The notes beneath the pieces are model-generated. The model had not been told where the DNA came from. It ran no database searches and saw only the letters and a program-made list of their open reading frames with translations. 64,000 nucleotides of DNA from NCBI GenBank assembly GCA_024742605.1, contig JANSYC010000014.1, forward strand, positions 1-64,000, read 5' to 3'. Position numbers and translations under genes: made by a program. Source of the DNA: Alphaproteobacteria bacterium (GTDB taxonomy: Bacteria; Pseudomonadota; Alphaproteobacteria; Thalassobaculales; Thalassobaculaceae). Positions 55,943 to 63,732 of the stretch are shown in pieces. Each line of letters opens with the position of its first letter. Within the stretch, counting starts at the first letter, position 1.

Positions 55943-56576
55943 GGCTCTCTCGACAGTACTTGAAGACTTGGGGCTGAGGCTCCGGGGCGGTTTTGCAGTC
56001 GATCCCTCTGACGGCTTGGATCCCATCAAAGCGGTGCTGATGATCGGGAATGCGGGGCCGTCGATGTGGACGCGTTTCCAAGCCGAGCGGCGGGATGAGC
56101 CGGATCCGCTGGACCGTTGGGTCCGGCGGCATCTGACGCCGATCGCGGAGTCCTTGAGCGCGCGGCTTGCGATGCCGAGCGATGGGCCGCCATATCTGCC
56201 GTTTCAGCGCTGGGCGATGCGGGCAGAACCGGTGCACCAATCTCCCCTCGGGCTCTTGATCCATCCGAGTTACGGGCTGTGGCACGCCTACCGTGCGGCC
56301 TTTCTTCTGAGCGAAACTCAGGTCTTTCCGCCTCGGGTCGAGACTCCGTCGCCTTGCGCGACCTGTGCGGACAGGCCCTGTCTTGACAGATGTCCGGTCG
56401 CCGCGTTCTCGGTCGACGGCTATGACGCGAAGGCCTGCACGGCGCATCTTGCCAAGCCGGCCGGCACGGATTGCGCCTCGCTCGGTTGCCGGGCCCGGCG
56501 GGCCTGCCCGATTGGGGAAGATTGGCGGCCCGTGTCGGATCAGACGGCGTTTCACATGTCCGCATTCATCGGCTGA
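55926..56576 (+). CDS. 4Fe-4S ferredoxin-like protein (QueG C-terminal-like)
   Basis: 216-residue protein. The C-terminal third has two cysteine sets, CATCADRPCLDRCP and CTAH...CASLGCRARRACP, which together fit two 4Fe-4S clusters, similar in spacing to the ferredoxin part of epoxyqueuosine reductase QueG. The N-terminal 140 residues include IHPSYGLWHAYRAAFLL and have no cobalamin-binding domain that I can recognise, so it is not QueG itself. It could deliver electrons to, or assemble with, the P4H-like oxygenase whose gene it overlaps by 17 nt. It is convergent with an FAD oxidoreductase gene 4 nt away. Confidence 0.8.
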   Translation: MPARLEALSTVLEDLGLRLRGGFAVDPSDGLDPIKAVLMIGNAGPSMWTRFQAERRDEPDPLDRWVRRHLTPIAESLSARLAMPSDGPPYLPFQRWAMRAEPVHQSPLGLLIHPSYGLWHAYRAAFLLSETQVFPPRVETPSPCATCADRPCLDRCPVAAFSVDGYDAKACTAHLAKPAGTDCASLGCRARRACPIGEDWRPVSDQTAFHMSAFIG

Positions 56577-56580
56577 CCGC

Positions 56581-57900
56581 TTACGCCGGCGCCATCATCC
56601 GATCGATCCGATCGCGGATCTGGTACCAGGCGCCGACCGTCGGCAGGAACCACGGCGTGCCCCTGTACAACGGGTTCGTTGGAAACGGCAGCCCCTCGAA
56701 GGCGCTCGGCCGGTTGGCCTTGCCCAGAATCTTGCGCGCGGTCTGGTGCCCCAGATGGCTCATCATCACCACCCCGCTGCCGTTACAGCCGAGCGCGTAA
56801 TGAACCCCGTCCACGGTCCCCATGTGCGGCACCCGGTCGAAGGTGAACGCGACATTTCCAGTCCAGCCATGGCTGATCTTCACGCCCGCGAGCTGCGGGA
56901 AAATGCCGAGCATATACTTGTAAAGCACCGGTGCCGTTTCGACCGCTGTCCGCGACCGGAAGCTGGCCCGGCCACCGAAGATAACCCTTGTGCCGTCGGG
57001 AGACGGCCGAAAGTAATAGAGCACCCGTTTGGTGTCCGCGATCATCCGCAGGTCGGGAAACAGCTCCCGGACCCGATCCTCCCCCAGCGGCTCGGTCGCG
57101 ATGATGTAGCTTGCGATCGGAATTACCCGACGTTGATGCCACGGCATCTCGCGCCCGGTGTATCCGTTGGTTCCAAGCACGACCTCCCGCGCCCGCACCA
57201 CGCCGCGGCTGGTGTGCAGCGTCATGTCCCCAGCCGAACCGTCGACCTTGTGGACCCGGCAGTTGCCGCTCAGGACCACGCCGGCGCGCAGACAGGCCTG
57301 CCGCAATCCTTTGTGATACAGAGCCGGGTGCACACCGCCGGACCGGTCAATCGTCATCCCACCGTGATAGTAGTCGGTATTCACATGCGCCTTTTGACCG
57401 CTGCGTGAGACAATTGCCGCGCCGGCCTCGGCACGGTCGTTCAGCGCGGCCACCTTCCGCGCCTGGACGCGGTGAGCGGACGGCGTGTGCGCGCCGACGA
57501 ACCGCCCAGTGCGGGCATAGTGGCAGTCGATCCCCTCCCGCGCGATCAACTGCTCGAAATGGGCATAGGATTCTCCCGCTTCCTCGATCATCGCTTCGAC
57601 CCGGTCCTTGCCGTACCGCTGCTCGCTGTCACCGCCCTTGCCGACATTCACCCCACCCGAGACCATGCCGCCGGATCGTGTGCTGGCGCCTTCACCAAAT
57701 CGATCGGCGTCCATGACCAGCACCCGCACACCTTCGCGTGCGAGTTCGAGAGCAGCCGACATCCCCGTATAGCCGCTCCCGATTACGGCGACATCGACCT
57801 CCTCCGGCGGCGGTGCGTCACCTTCCAAGTCCGGCGGGGCCGCCTCCCACCAATAGGGCGTGTCCTTGAAATCCGGCGTGGCGATCTCGCTCAGGGGCAT
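56581..57900 (-). CDS. FAD-dependent amine/amino-acid oxidoreductase (DAO family, PuuB-like)
   Basis: 439-residue flavoprotein. The N-terminal dinucleotide fold VIGSGYTGMSAALELA follows DTPYWWEAAPPD, an opening typical of the gamma-glutamylputrescine oxidase group. The STRSGGMVSGG segment marks FAD-binding in this family, and GCNGSGVVMM the C-terminal FAD contact. It would oxidise a primary or secondary amine to an imine plus H2O2, or pass electrons to a quinone. GGAG is 7 nt before the ATG. It is divergent from the iron-uptake operon, sharing a 291 nt intergenic region. Confidence 0.85.
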   Translation of the reverse strand: MPLSEIATPDFKDTPYWWEAAPPDLEGDAPPPEEVDVAVIGSGYTGMSAALELAREGVRVLVMDADRFGEGASTRSGGMVSGGVNVGKGGDSEQRYGKDRVEAMIEEAGESYAHFEQLIAREGIDCHYARTGRFVGAHTPSAHRVQARKVAALNDRAEAGAAIVSRSGQKAHVNTDYYHGGMTIDRSGGVHPALYHKGLRQACLRAGVVLSGNCRVHKVDGSAGDMTLHTSRGVVRAREVVLGTNGYTGREMPWHQRRVIPIASYIIATEPLGEDRVRELFPDLRMIADTKRVLYYFRPSPDGTRVIFGGRASFRSRTAVETAPVLYKYMLGIFPQLAGVKISHGWTGNVAFTFDRVPHMGTVDGVHYALGCNGSGVVMMSHLGHQTARKILGKANRPSAFEGLPFPTNPLYRGTPWFLPTVGAWYQIRDRIDRMMAPA

Positions 57901-58124
57901 TGGCAAGCTCCGGGTGGAATCTTGATGTGGGTGCATCGCGCTGAAACGGACCGCACGTACAAACCTGGATGGGCGATCATATTATCCCGGCTGATACCGG
58001 TCGTATCCAATATTTTGATGTTGCAAGCGCGAAGATTTTCTCGAGAGCGCCAAACGGAGATCTCCGCCCCCGCACAATCCAGACCGACCACCAGCATTTC
58101 AACAAAGTCTGCCCCGAATCCCAT

Positions 58125-58153
58125 TTGACATTGTGAGAACAGCTTGCAATAAG
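58125..58153 (+). promoter_or_regulatory. Sigma-70 promoter of the iron-uptake operon
   Basis: TTGACA (58125-58130), a perfect -35, a 17 nt spacer and AATAAG (58148-58153), four of six to the -10 consensus. It lies just before the Fur-box-like sequence and 38 nt before the start codon of the substrate-binding protein gene. Confidence 0.6.
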
Positions 58154-58160
58154 GGTTGCT

Positions 58161-58179
58161 GATGATACCCATTCTCATT
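58161..58179. promoter_or_regulatory. Fur-box-like sequence
   Basis: The 19 nt stretch GATGATACCCATTCTCATT agrees with the classical Fur-type consensus AATGAGAATCATTCTCATT at 15 of 19 positions, the whole right half being perfect. It lies immediately downstream of the -10 element, where a repressor would block transcription, and ahead of an iron-binding protein gene, so iron repression is likely. Confidence 0.6.
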
Positions 58180-58191
58180 AAGGAGTCACTT

Positions 58192-59250
58192 ATGATCCAG
58201 AACCGAACGGTAGGGTCATTGCTTTGCGCCGCACTGCTGGGGACCGGCATTGTCGGCGGCGCGACCGATGTCATGTCCGGCAGCGGACAGGCCTTTGCGG
58301 CCGACGGCGAGGTCAATGTCTACTCGCTTCGCCAGCCGTTTCTGATCCAACCGATGCTGGAAGCTTTCACCGAAGAGACCGGGATCAAGGTCAACGTGGT
58401 GTTCGCCAAGGACGGCGTGATCGAGCGGTTGAAGGCCGAGGGCCTCAACAGCCCGGCGGATGTGATCCTGACGGTTGACATCGGTCGGCTGAACGACGCG
58501 GTCGAAGCCGGTGTGGTCGCCACGGTGGAAGACGAGACCATCAATACAAACCTGCCGGCGTCGTTCCGCGACCCCGAGGGCCGCTGGTTCGGTCTGACCA
58601 CCCGCGCGCGGATCATCTACGCCTCCAAGGACCGCGTGCGGCCGGGCGAGATCACCAGCTACGAGCAGTTGGCTGATCCCAAATGGAAGGGTCGCATCTG
58701 CACCCGCTCCGGCAAGCACCCCTACAATGTCGCGCTGTTCGCGGCCATGATCGGTCATCATGGCGAAGCCAAGGCGGAGCAGTGGCTCGCCAACGTCAAG
58801 CAGAACCTGGCCCGCAAACCGCAGGGCAATGACCGGGCGCAGGTCAAGGCGATCAAGGAAGGCGAATGCGACATCGCCGTCGGCAACAATTACTACTACG
58901 GCAAGATGCTCGACAACGAAGAGCAGAAGCCCTGGGCCGACTCGGTTTCGCTGGTGTTCCCGACCATTGCCGATGGCGGCACCCATGTGAACGTCTCCGG
59001 TATGGCGATGGCTAGGAACGCGCCGAACCCGGAGAATGCCCTCCAGCTGATGCGGTACCTGACCGGTGAGACTGCGCAGGAAATGTATGCGGAACTGAAC
59101 TACGAATATCCCTCCAATCCGGTCGTGCCGTGGTCCGAAAAGGTCAAGTCCTGGGGCACCTTCACACCAGACGATCTCTCCTTGGCCGCGATCGCCGAGT
59201 TGCGGGATGAGGCGACCAAGATGGCCGACCGCGTCGACTATGACGGCTAG
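58192..59250 (+). CDS. Fe(3+) ABC transporter, periplasmic substrate-binding protein
   Basis: 352-residue extracellular solute-binding protein of the FbpA/FutA/AfuA type. A signal peptide (about 1-36, ending near GQAFA) precedes the mature start GEVNVYSLRQP. The tyrosine pair in VGNNYYYGKML, which ligands ferric iron in this family, is present, as are FEWTGI-like EEETGIKVNVVF and the LTTRARIIYAS segment. AAGGAG lies 6 nt before the ATG. Promoter and Fur box upstream point to iron-starvation induction. The permease gene follows with 6 nt spacing. Confidence 0.9.
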   Translation: MIQNRTVGSLLCAALLGTGIVGGATDVMSGSGQAFAADGEVNVYSLRQPFLIQPMLEAFTEETGIKVNVVFAKDGVIERLKAEGLNSPADVILTVDIGRLNDAVEAGVVATVEDETINTNLPASFRDPEGRWFGLTTRARIIYASKDRVRPGEITSYEQLADPKWKGRICTRSGKHPYNVALFAAMIGHHGEAKAEQWLANVKQNLARKPQGNDRAQVKAIKEGECDIAVGNNYYYGKMLDNEEQKPWADSVSLVFPTIADGGTHVNVSGMAMARNAPNPENALQLMRYLTGETAQEMYAELNYEYPSNPVVPWSEKVKSWGTFTPDDLSLAAIAELRDEATKMADRVDYDG

Positions 59251-59256
59251 GATCTG

Positions 59257-61011
59257 ATGGGCCTGCAAACCGGCGCCCTGGTGGCCGACGGACGGGGCGG
59301 AACCCTGCCCGGGTCCGTCCCGCCGCCTCCCGGGCTCGATCACAGAAAACACATCAAGGCGGTGTCCGGAGACGGGCGCCGCTTTTGGCACGTTCTGGCG
59401 CTGGTGGTGGTGTCGCTTGTCCTACTGCCGGTCGCGACCATCATCTGGCGCGCGCTGTTCCCGACCGAGAATATCTGGCCTCACCTCGCCTCCACCGTCC
59501 TGCCGGGCTACGTCTCGAACACGGTGATCTTGATGGTCGGGGTCGGTCTGGGAACCTTCGTGATCGGCACGGGCACCGCGTGGCTGGTGGCCATGTGCCG
59601 GTTCCCGGGTCGCGGCGTTTTGGCCTGGGCCCTGATGCTTCCCCTTGCGATGCCGGGATACGTGATCGCCTATGTCTACACCGATCTCCTGGAATTCTCC
59701 GGGCCTGTCCAAGGTCTGCTTCGGGATCTGACTGGCTTCGAGACCAAGCGGGACTACTGGTTCCCGGAAATCCGCTCCCTCGGCGGCGCGATCGCCATGC
59801 TGACGCTGGTGCTCTACCCCTATGTCTATGCCCTGGCACGCGCCACCTTTCTGGAGCAATCGGTCTGCGTGATCGAGGTCAGTCGGACGCTGGGGCGGGG
59901 CACTTGGAGCGCCTTTCGGAACGTCGCGTTGCCGCTGGCCCGCCCGGCAATCGTGGTCGGCGTCACTCTGGCGATGATGGAATGCCTGAACGATTTCGGG
60001 ACCATTGATTTTTTCGCCGTGCGCACCCTGACCGCCGGAATCTTCGATGTCTGGTATGGTATGGGGAATCCAGGGGGAGCCGCGCAGATCGCTCTTGTGA
60101 TGCTGGGCTTCGTGGTCCTGCTGATCTGGGCGGAGCGCCGGTCGCGGCAGCGACAGAGATTTCATCACACCAGCTCCAAGATGCGGCCGATCGACGGGAT
60201 ACCGCTGCACGGTTTGAAGGCTGGTGCTGCCACCTGTCTCTGCGTACTGCCGGTGATCCTTGGGTTCGTGATCCCAGCTGCCGTCCTGACCGACTACGCT
60301 TTCACAAGCCCGGTCGCAGTCTGGTCCACTGATTTTCTGGGCTTCGCGATGAACAGTCTGATGTTGGCCACCATCGCCGCCCTGGTCGCAGTCGGGATCG
60401 CCACCTTGCTCGCCTATGCCGCACGGCAACGGGCCGGAACGCTGTTGCTGGCTCTGGTGCGTCTGTCCGGACTGGGTTACGCGATCCCGGGGGCGGTGGT
60501 CGCGATCGGCGTCCTGATCCCATTCGCGGCGTTCGACAACACCCTCGACGCCCTCTTGCGGGAAACACTCGGCGTTTCGACCGGCCTGCTGCTGAGCGGA
60601 ACGATCACCGCCCTGATCTTCGCCTACACGGTGCGCTTTCTGGCAATATCCCTGGGCGCCGTCGAGGCCGGGTTCGCTCGGGTGACGCCTGGGATGGAAC
60701 ATGCCGCCCGGACGCTCGGTCATTCGCCGGGCGCCACATTGCGCCGGGTGCACCTGCCGATGATCCGAGGCAGTCTGCTGACCGGCGGGTTGCTGGTCTT
60801 CGTCGACACCATGAAGGAGTTGCCGGCGACCCTGGTACTCCGCCCCTTCAACTTCGATACCTTGGCGACATTCGTCTACCAATACGCCTCCGACGAGGCC
60901 TTGGAGGCCTGCGCACCGGCAGCATTGGCAATTGTGATCACCGGGCTGATCCCGGTGCTGCTGCTGGCCCGGTCGATCGGCGATGCCCGGGTGACAAAAC
61001 CCCGGCCCTAG
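59257..61011 (+). CDS. Fe(3+) ABC transporter permease (two-domain, FbpB-like)
   Basis: 584-residue inner-membrane permease with about twelve helices arranged as two fused binding-protein-dependent transport domains, the usual form for ferric iron permeases. The first half carries LNDFGTIDFFAVRTLT and the second VDTMKELPATLVLRPFNFD, which are the cytoplasmic loops that contact the ATPase. A 45-residue N-terminal cytoplasmic extension precedes the first helix. It follows the binding protein by 6 nt. An FbpC-type ATPase gene is not next; the downstream gene is a convergent ParA-like gene, so the ATPase must be encoded elsewhere. Confidence 0.92.
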   Translation: MGLQTGALVADGRGGTLPGSVPPPPGLDHRKHIKAVSGDGRRFWHVLALVVVSLVLLPVATIIWRALFPTENIWPHLASTVLPGYVSNTVILMVGVGLGTFVIGTGTAWLVAMCRFPGRGVLAWALMLPLAMPGYVIAYVYTDLLEFSGPVQGLLRDLTGFETKRDYWFPEIRSLGGAIAMLTLVLYPYVYALARATFLEQSVCVIEVSRTLGRGTWSAFRNVALPLARPAIVVGVTLAMMECLNDFGTIDFFAVRTLTAGIFDVWYGMGNPGGAAQIALVMLGFVVLLIWAERRSRQRQRFHHTSSKMRPIDGIPLHGLKAGAATCLCVLPVILGFVIPAAVLTDYAFTSPVAVWSTDFLGFAMNSLMLATIAALVAVGIATLLAYAARQRAGTLLLALVRLSGLGYAIPGAVVAIGVLIPFAAFDNTLDALLRETLGVSTGLLLSGTITALIFAYTVRFLAISLGAVEAGFARVTPGMEHAARTLGHSPGATLRRVHLPMIRGSLLTGGLLVFVDTMKELPATLVLRPFNFDTLATFVYQYASDEALEACAPAALAIVITGLIPVLLLARSIGDARVTKPRP

Positions 61012-61063
61012 CGTTCAGAGGATGCCTTAGGTGAGCGCACGCTCCCGCCTGCCGATGCAGCCG

Positions 61064-61717
61064 CTACTTCGCTTTCATCACCTCGGCGGCCAACGCCCGG
61101 ATTTCCACGGCGGCGGTCCCGCGCTTCTGGTGTTCGGTGACCCCTTTGCCCTCGGCCATCGACGCGGCAAGCGCCACCCGATTGCCGATCCGGGTCTTGG
61201 CGAGGCTGGCCGACATCTCGGCAATCCTCGACAGCATCGCTTCGGTCAGGTTGGTCCGCGGCGGCACCCGGTTGAGCACAAGCAAGGCTGGTGTCTTCTC
61301 AGCGGCGGCGAGCTTCAGGGTCGGCAAGGTCGCCCACACGTCCATTGGCGAAGGCTGCACCGGAATCAGGACCAGATCGGCCGCGCGCACCGCTATCTTC
61401 GCCTCGGTTTCCGCATGTGGCGGGCTGTCGATGACCACAACGTCATGGTCCCGCGCCAAACGCTCCACCTCACCGGCGGTCCGCCAACCGCCGAGCCGAT
61501 GCACCGTAACGCCACCCTTGCCACGACCGTTCCTGGGTACCGGAATGCCGAGTTCATCCCGCATCTCCCACCAGGTCGACAGCGAAGCCTGCGGATCGAT
61601 GTCCACAACCGCCACCGACTTGCCGCTTTCAGCCCAGGCAATTGCGAGATGCGCAGCCAACGTGGTCTTTCCGGCCCCGCCCTTCTGCTGCGCAATGGTG
61701 ACAATCCGCGCAGTCAT
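61064..61717 (-). CDS. ParA-family ATPase, stand-alone
   Basis: 217-residue P-loop ATPase of the ParA/MinD class. The deviant Walker A is QKGGAGKTT (about 11-19), with DIDPQASLSTW for Walker A' and VVIDSPPHAETE for Walker B. The short N-terminus lacks the helix-turn-helix of plasmid ParA, so it resembles chromosomal small ParA-like proteins that position protein clusters or replicate partition in cells. No parB or parS-like repeat lies beside it. Upstream is a 124 nt gap before the divergent TsaC-like gene. Confidence 0.87.
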   Translation of the reverse strand: MTARIVTIAQQKGGAGKTTLAAHLAIAWAESGKSVAVVDIDPQASLSTWWEMRDELGIPVPRNGRGKGGVTVHRLGGWRTAGEVERLARDHDVVVIDSPPHAETEAKIAVRAADLVLIPVQPSPMDVWATLPTLKLAAAEKTPALLVLNRVPPRTNLTEAMLSRIAEMSASLAKTRIGNRVALAASMAEGKGVTEHQKRGTAAVEIRALAAEVMKAK

Positions 61718-61841
61718 CGATATCTCCCCAGGAAGTGTCGAAGTGGCATCATACCAACTCCCCGCTTATGTTGCACTGCAAAAACATACCGCCCCCAGAG
61801 AAGGCTTGACCGCGCGCCGGGTTTCCCGCACCTGACCGTGC

Positions 61842-62807
61842 ATGGCAGCCATCCACCCGATTTCCGATTCAGCCGCCCGCCACCATGCCGCCGCCCTGCT
61901 GCGGTCCGGTGAACTGGTCGCTTTTCCGACCGAGACAGTATACGGGTTGGGCGCAGACGCGACCGACGAGTCCGCCGTCGCGCGGATCTTCGAGGTCAAG
62001 GAACGCCCCCGATTCAACCCATTGATCAGCCACGTGCCATCTATCGAGGCGGCCTTTGCCCTTGGCCAAGCCGACGCGCGGGCCGAGACCATCGCCGAGG
62101 TCTTTTGGCCAGGTCCGCTGACCTTGGTGCTGAAGCGCAACGCCACGTGTCCAATCGCATGGTTGACGAGCGCGGGACTCGACAGCATCGCCCTAAGGGT
62201 CCCGGGGGCTGCCTTGGCGCGGGACCTGCTGATCGAGGTTGGCCGTCCGATCGCCGCCCCCAGTGCCAACCGGTCCGGACGGATCAGCCCGACGACCGCC
62301 GATCATGTTGCGCTCGAACTCGGAGACCGCATCCCAATGATCCTGGACGGTGGGCCCTGCGATGTGGGGCTCGAAAGCACGGTGCTCGACTTGTCCGGCA
62401 CGACCGCGCGCCTGCTGCGGCCCGGCGGGATCAGCCGGTCGGAAATCGAAGCACTGATCGGCCCGGTTGCGCTGGCGCAGGCCGGCGAGACCATCTCCGG
62501 CCCGGGAATGCTGGCCAGCCATTATGCGCCTGATGCTCCTCTACGCCTGAACGCAACCGCCTGTCAGCCGGGCGAGGCATTCCTGGATTTCGGCGCCACA
62601 CTCTCCGGTACGGCCGCACAAGATCTCAGCCCCTCAGGCAACCTGATGGAGGCCGCGGCCAACCTTTTCGCCTTGCTGCGCGCGCTTGATCGCCCTGCTG
62701 TGAGACGGATTGCGGTCGCCCCGATCCATCTGAACGGTGATCCAGAATCCGGTCTTGCCGCCGCCATCAACGACCGGCTGAGGCGGGCGGCCGCCCCCCG
62801 CGGCTAG
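61842..62807 (+). CDS. L-threonylcarbamoyladenylate synthase (Sua5/TsaC)
   Basis: 321-residue enzyme making threonylcarbamoyl-AMP from threonine, bicarbonate and ATP for the t6A37 modification of tRNAs. The YrdC-like core occupies about residues 10-200 (PTETVYGLGADATD, PRFNPLISHV, SIALRVPGAAL, APSANRSGRISPT); the C-terminal extension to residue 320 identifies the longer Sua5 form. SKLESTVLDL-like GLESTVLDLSG follows. A short hairpin with a T-tract lies after the stop. Confidence 0.93.
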   Translation: MAAIHPISDSAARHHAAALLRSGELVAFPTETVYGLGADATDESAVARIFEVKERPRFNPLISHVPSIEAAFALGQADARAETIAEVFWPGPLTLVLKRNATCPIAWLTSAGLDSIALRVPGAALARDLLIEVGRPIAAPSANRSGRISPTTADHVALELGDRIPMILDGGPCDVGLESTVLDLSGTTARLLRPGGISRSEIEALIGPVALAQAGETISGPGMLASHYAPDAPLRLNATACQPGEAFLDFGATLSGTAAQDLSPSGNLMEAAANLFALLRALDRPAVRRIAVAPIHLNGDPESGLAAAINDRLRRAAAPRG

Positions 62808-62810
62808 CTG

Positions 62811-62838
62811 GTCGGTCGGAACCGGCATTTTTCTTTTT
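62811..62838 (+). terminator. Weak intrinsic terminator after the Sua5 gene
   Basis: A short stem CGGT/ACCG (62813-62816 and 62821-62824) precedes GGCATTTTTCTTTTT. The T-tract is good and the stem is only 4 nt, so termination is plausible but weak. Confidence 0.3.
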
Positions 62839-62912
62839 CCATCGCCGCCGGGAGACGAACGGCGATCGGCCGGGCTATGCTTTGCATGCTCATCCTTCCG
62901 GAGGGATCCGAC

Positions 62913-63722
62913 ATGCTCACCCGCCCGATCACCGATTCCGAGATCCGCAGCTACCAGGAAGACGGCATCGTCTGTCTGCGCGGGCTGTTCGACCCGAAGG
63001 CCGTCGAGACCATGCGAAACGCCGCCGAGGAGTGCATGGCGGCCGATCCAACCGATCTGACCATGGAGATCGCGCGGATGCAGGAGCAGGAAGGACGATT
63101 CTTTTTCGACACGTTCCTGTGGCTGCGGAACCAGAAATGCCACGATTTCGTCCACCACTCGATCGCCGCCGAGATCGCGGGGCGGGTGATGGGAGCCTCC
63201 AAGGTCAATATCTTCTTCGACCAATGGCTCATCAAGGAGCCCGGCACGCAGATCGAGACGCCCTGGCACCACGACATGCCCTATTGGCCGGTCCTGGGAG
63301 ATCATGTCTGCACCCTCTGGCTGGCGCTCGACCCGGTGACAGCCGAGTCCGGCGCGGTGGAATACATCAAGGGCTCTCATCGGTGGGGACAGCGGCTGAA
63401 ACCGCAAAGCTTCAGCGGCCAGACCAAATTCGATGAGGACCTTCCCCAGGTTCCGGATATCGAGGCGGAACGGGACCGACACGAGATGATCCAACACACT
63501 CTGGAACCGGGAGACTGCACGGTGCACCACGGGCTGCTGGTCCACCATGCCCCCGGCAACAGCGCGACCGATCGACGACGGCGCGCCTATGTCACCCGCT
63601 GGACGGGCGACGACGCCAAATTTCACCCCCATGACGGCGTCCAGCATATGCCGCCCCTCCCCGACATCCGGGCCGGCGGGCCCCTCGACAGCGATCTGTG
63701 GCCCGTGATCTGGCGGGTATGA
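62913..63722 (+). CDS. Phytanoyl-CoA dioxygenase (PhyH) family protein
   Basis: 269-residue Fe(II)/2-oxoglutarate oxygenase of the PhyH family. The iron ligands are HHD of PWHHDMPYWP (about 118-120) and a distal His in CTVHHGLLVHHAP (about 205), with an Arg-rich strand (TDRRRRAYVTRW) for 2-oxoglutarate. Members hydroxylate lipids, amino acids or natural products. The ATG at 62913 has CGGAGGGA upstream; a start 12 codons earlier would lack one. The next gene, an N-carbamoyl-D-amino-acid hydrolase-like gene, follows by 10 nt, so an amino-acid or hydantoin-derived substrate deserves thought. Confidence 0.85.
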   Translation: MLTRPITDSEIRSYQEDGIVCLRGLFDPKAVETMRNAAEECMAADPTDLTMEIARMQEQEGRFFFDTFLWLRNQKCHDFVHHSIAAEIAGRVMGASKVNIFFDQWLIKEPGTQIETPWHHDMPYWPVLGDHVCTLWLALDPVTAESGAVEYIKGSHRWGQRLKPQSFSGQTKFDEDLPQVPDIEAERDRHEMIQHTLEPGDCTVHHGLLVHHAPGNSATDRRRRAYVTRWTGDDAKFHPHDGVQHMPPLPDIRAGGPLDSDLWPVIWRV

Positions 63723-63732
63723 GGAGGCAGGA

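Noticed and set aside
57472-58128. 218-residue frame across the FAD gene 5' end and the intergenic region
   Set aside because: Mostly antisense to the FAD oxidoreductase; the tail beyond 57900 has no independent start or coding pattern.
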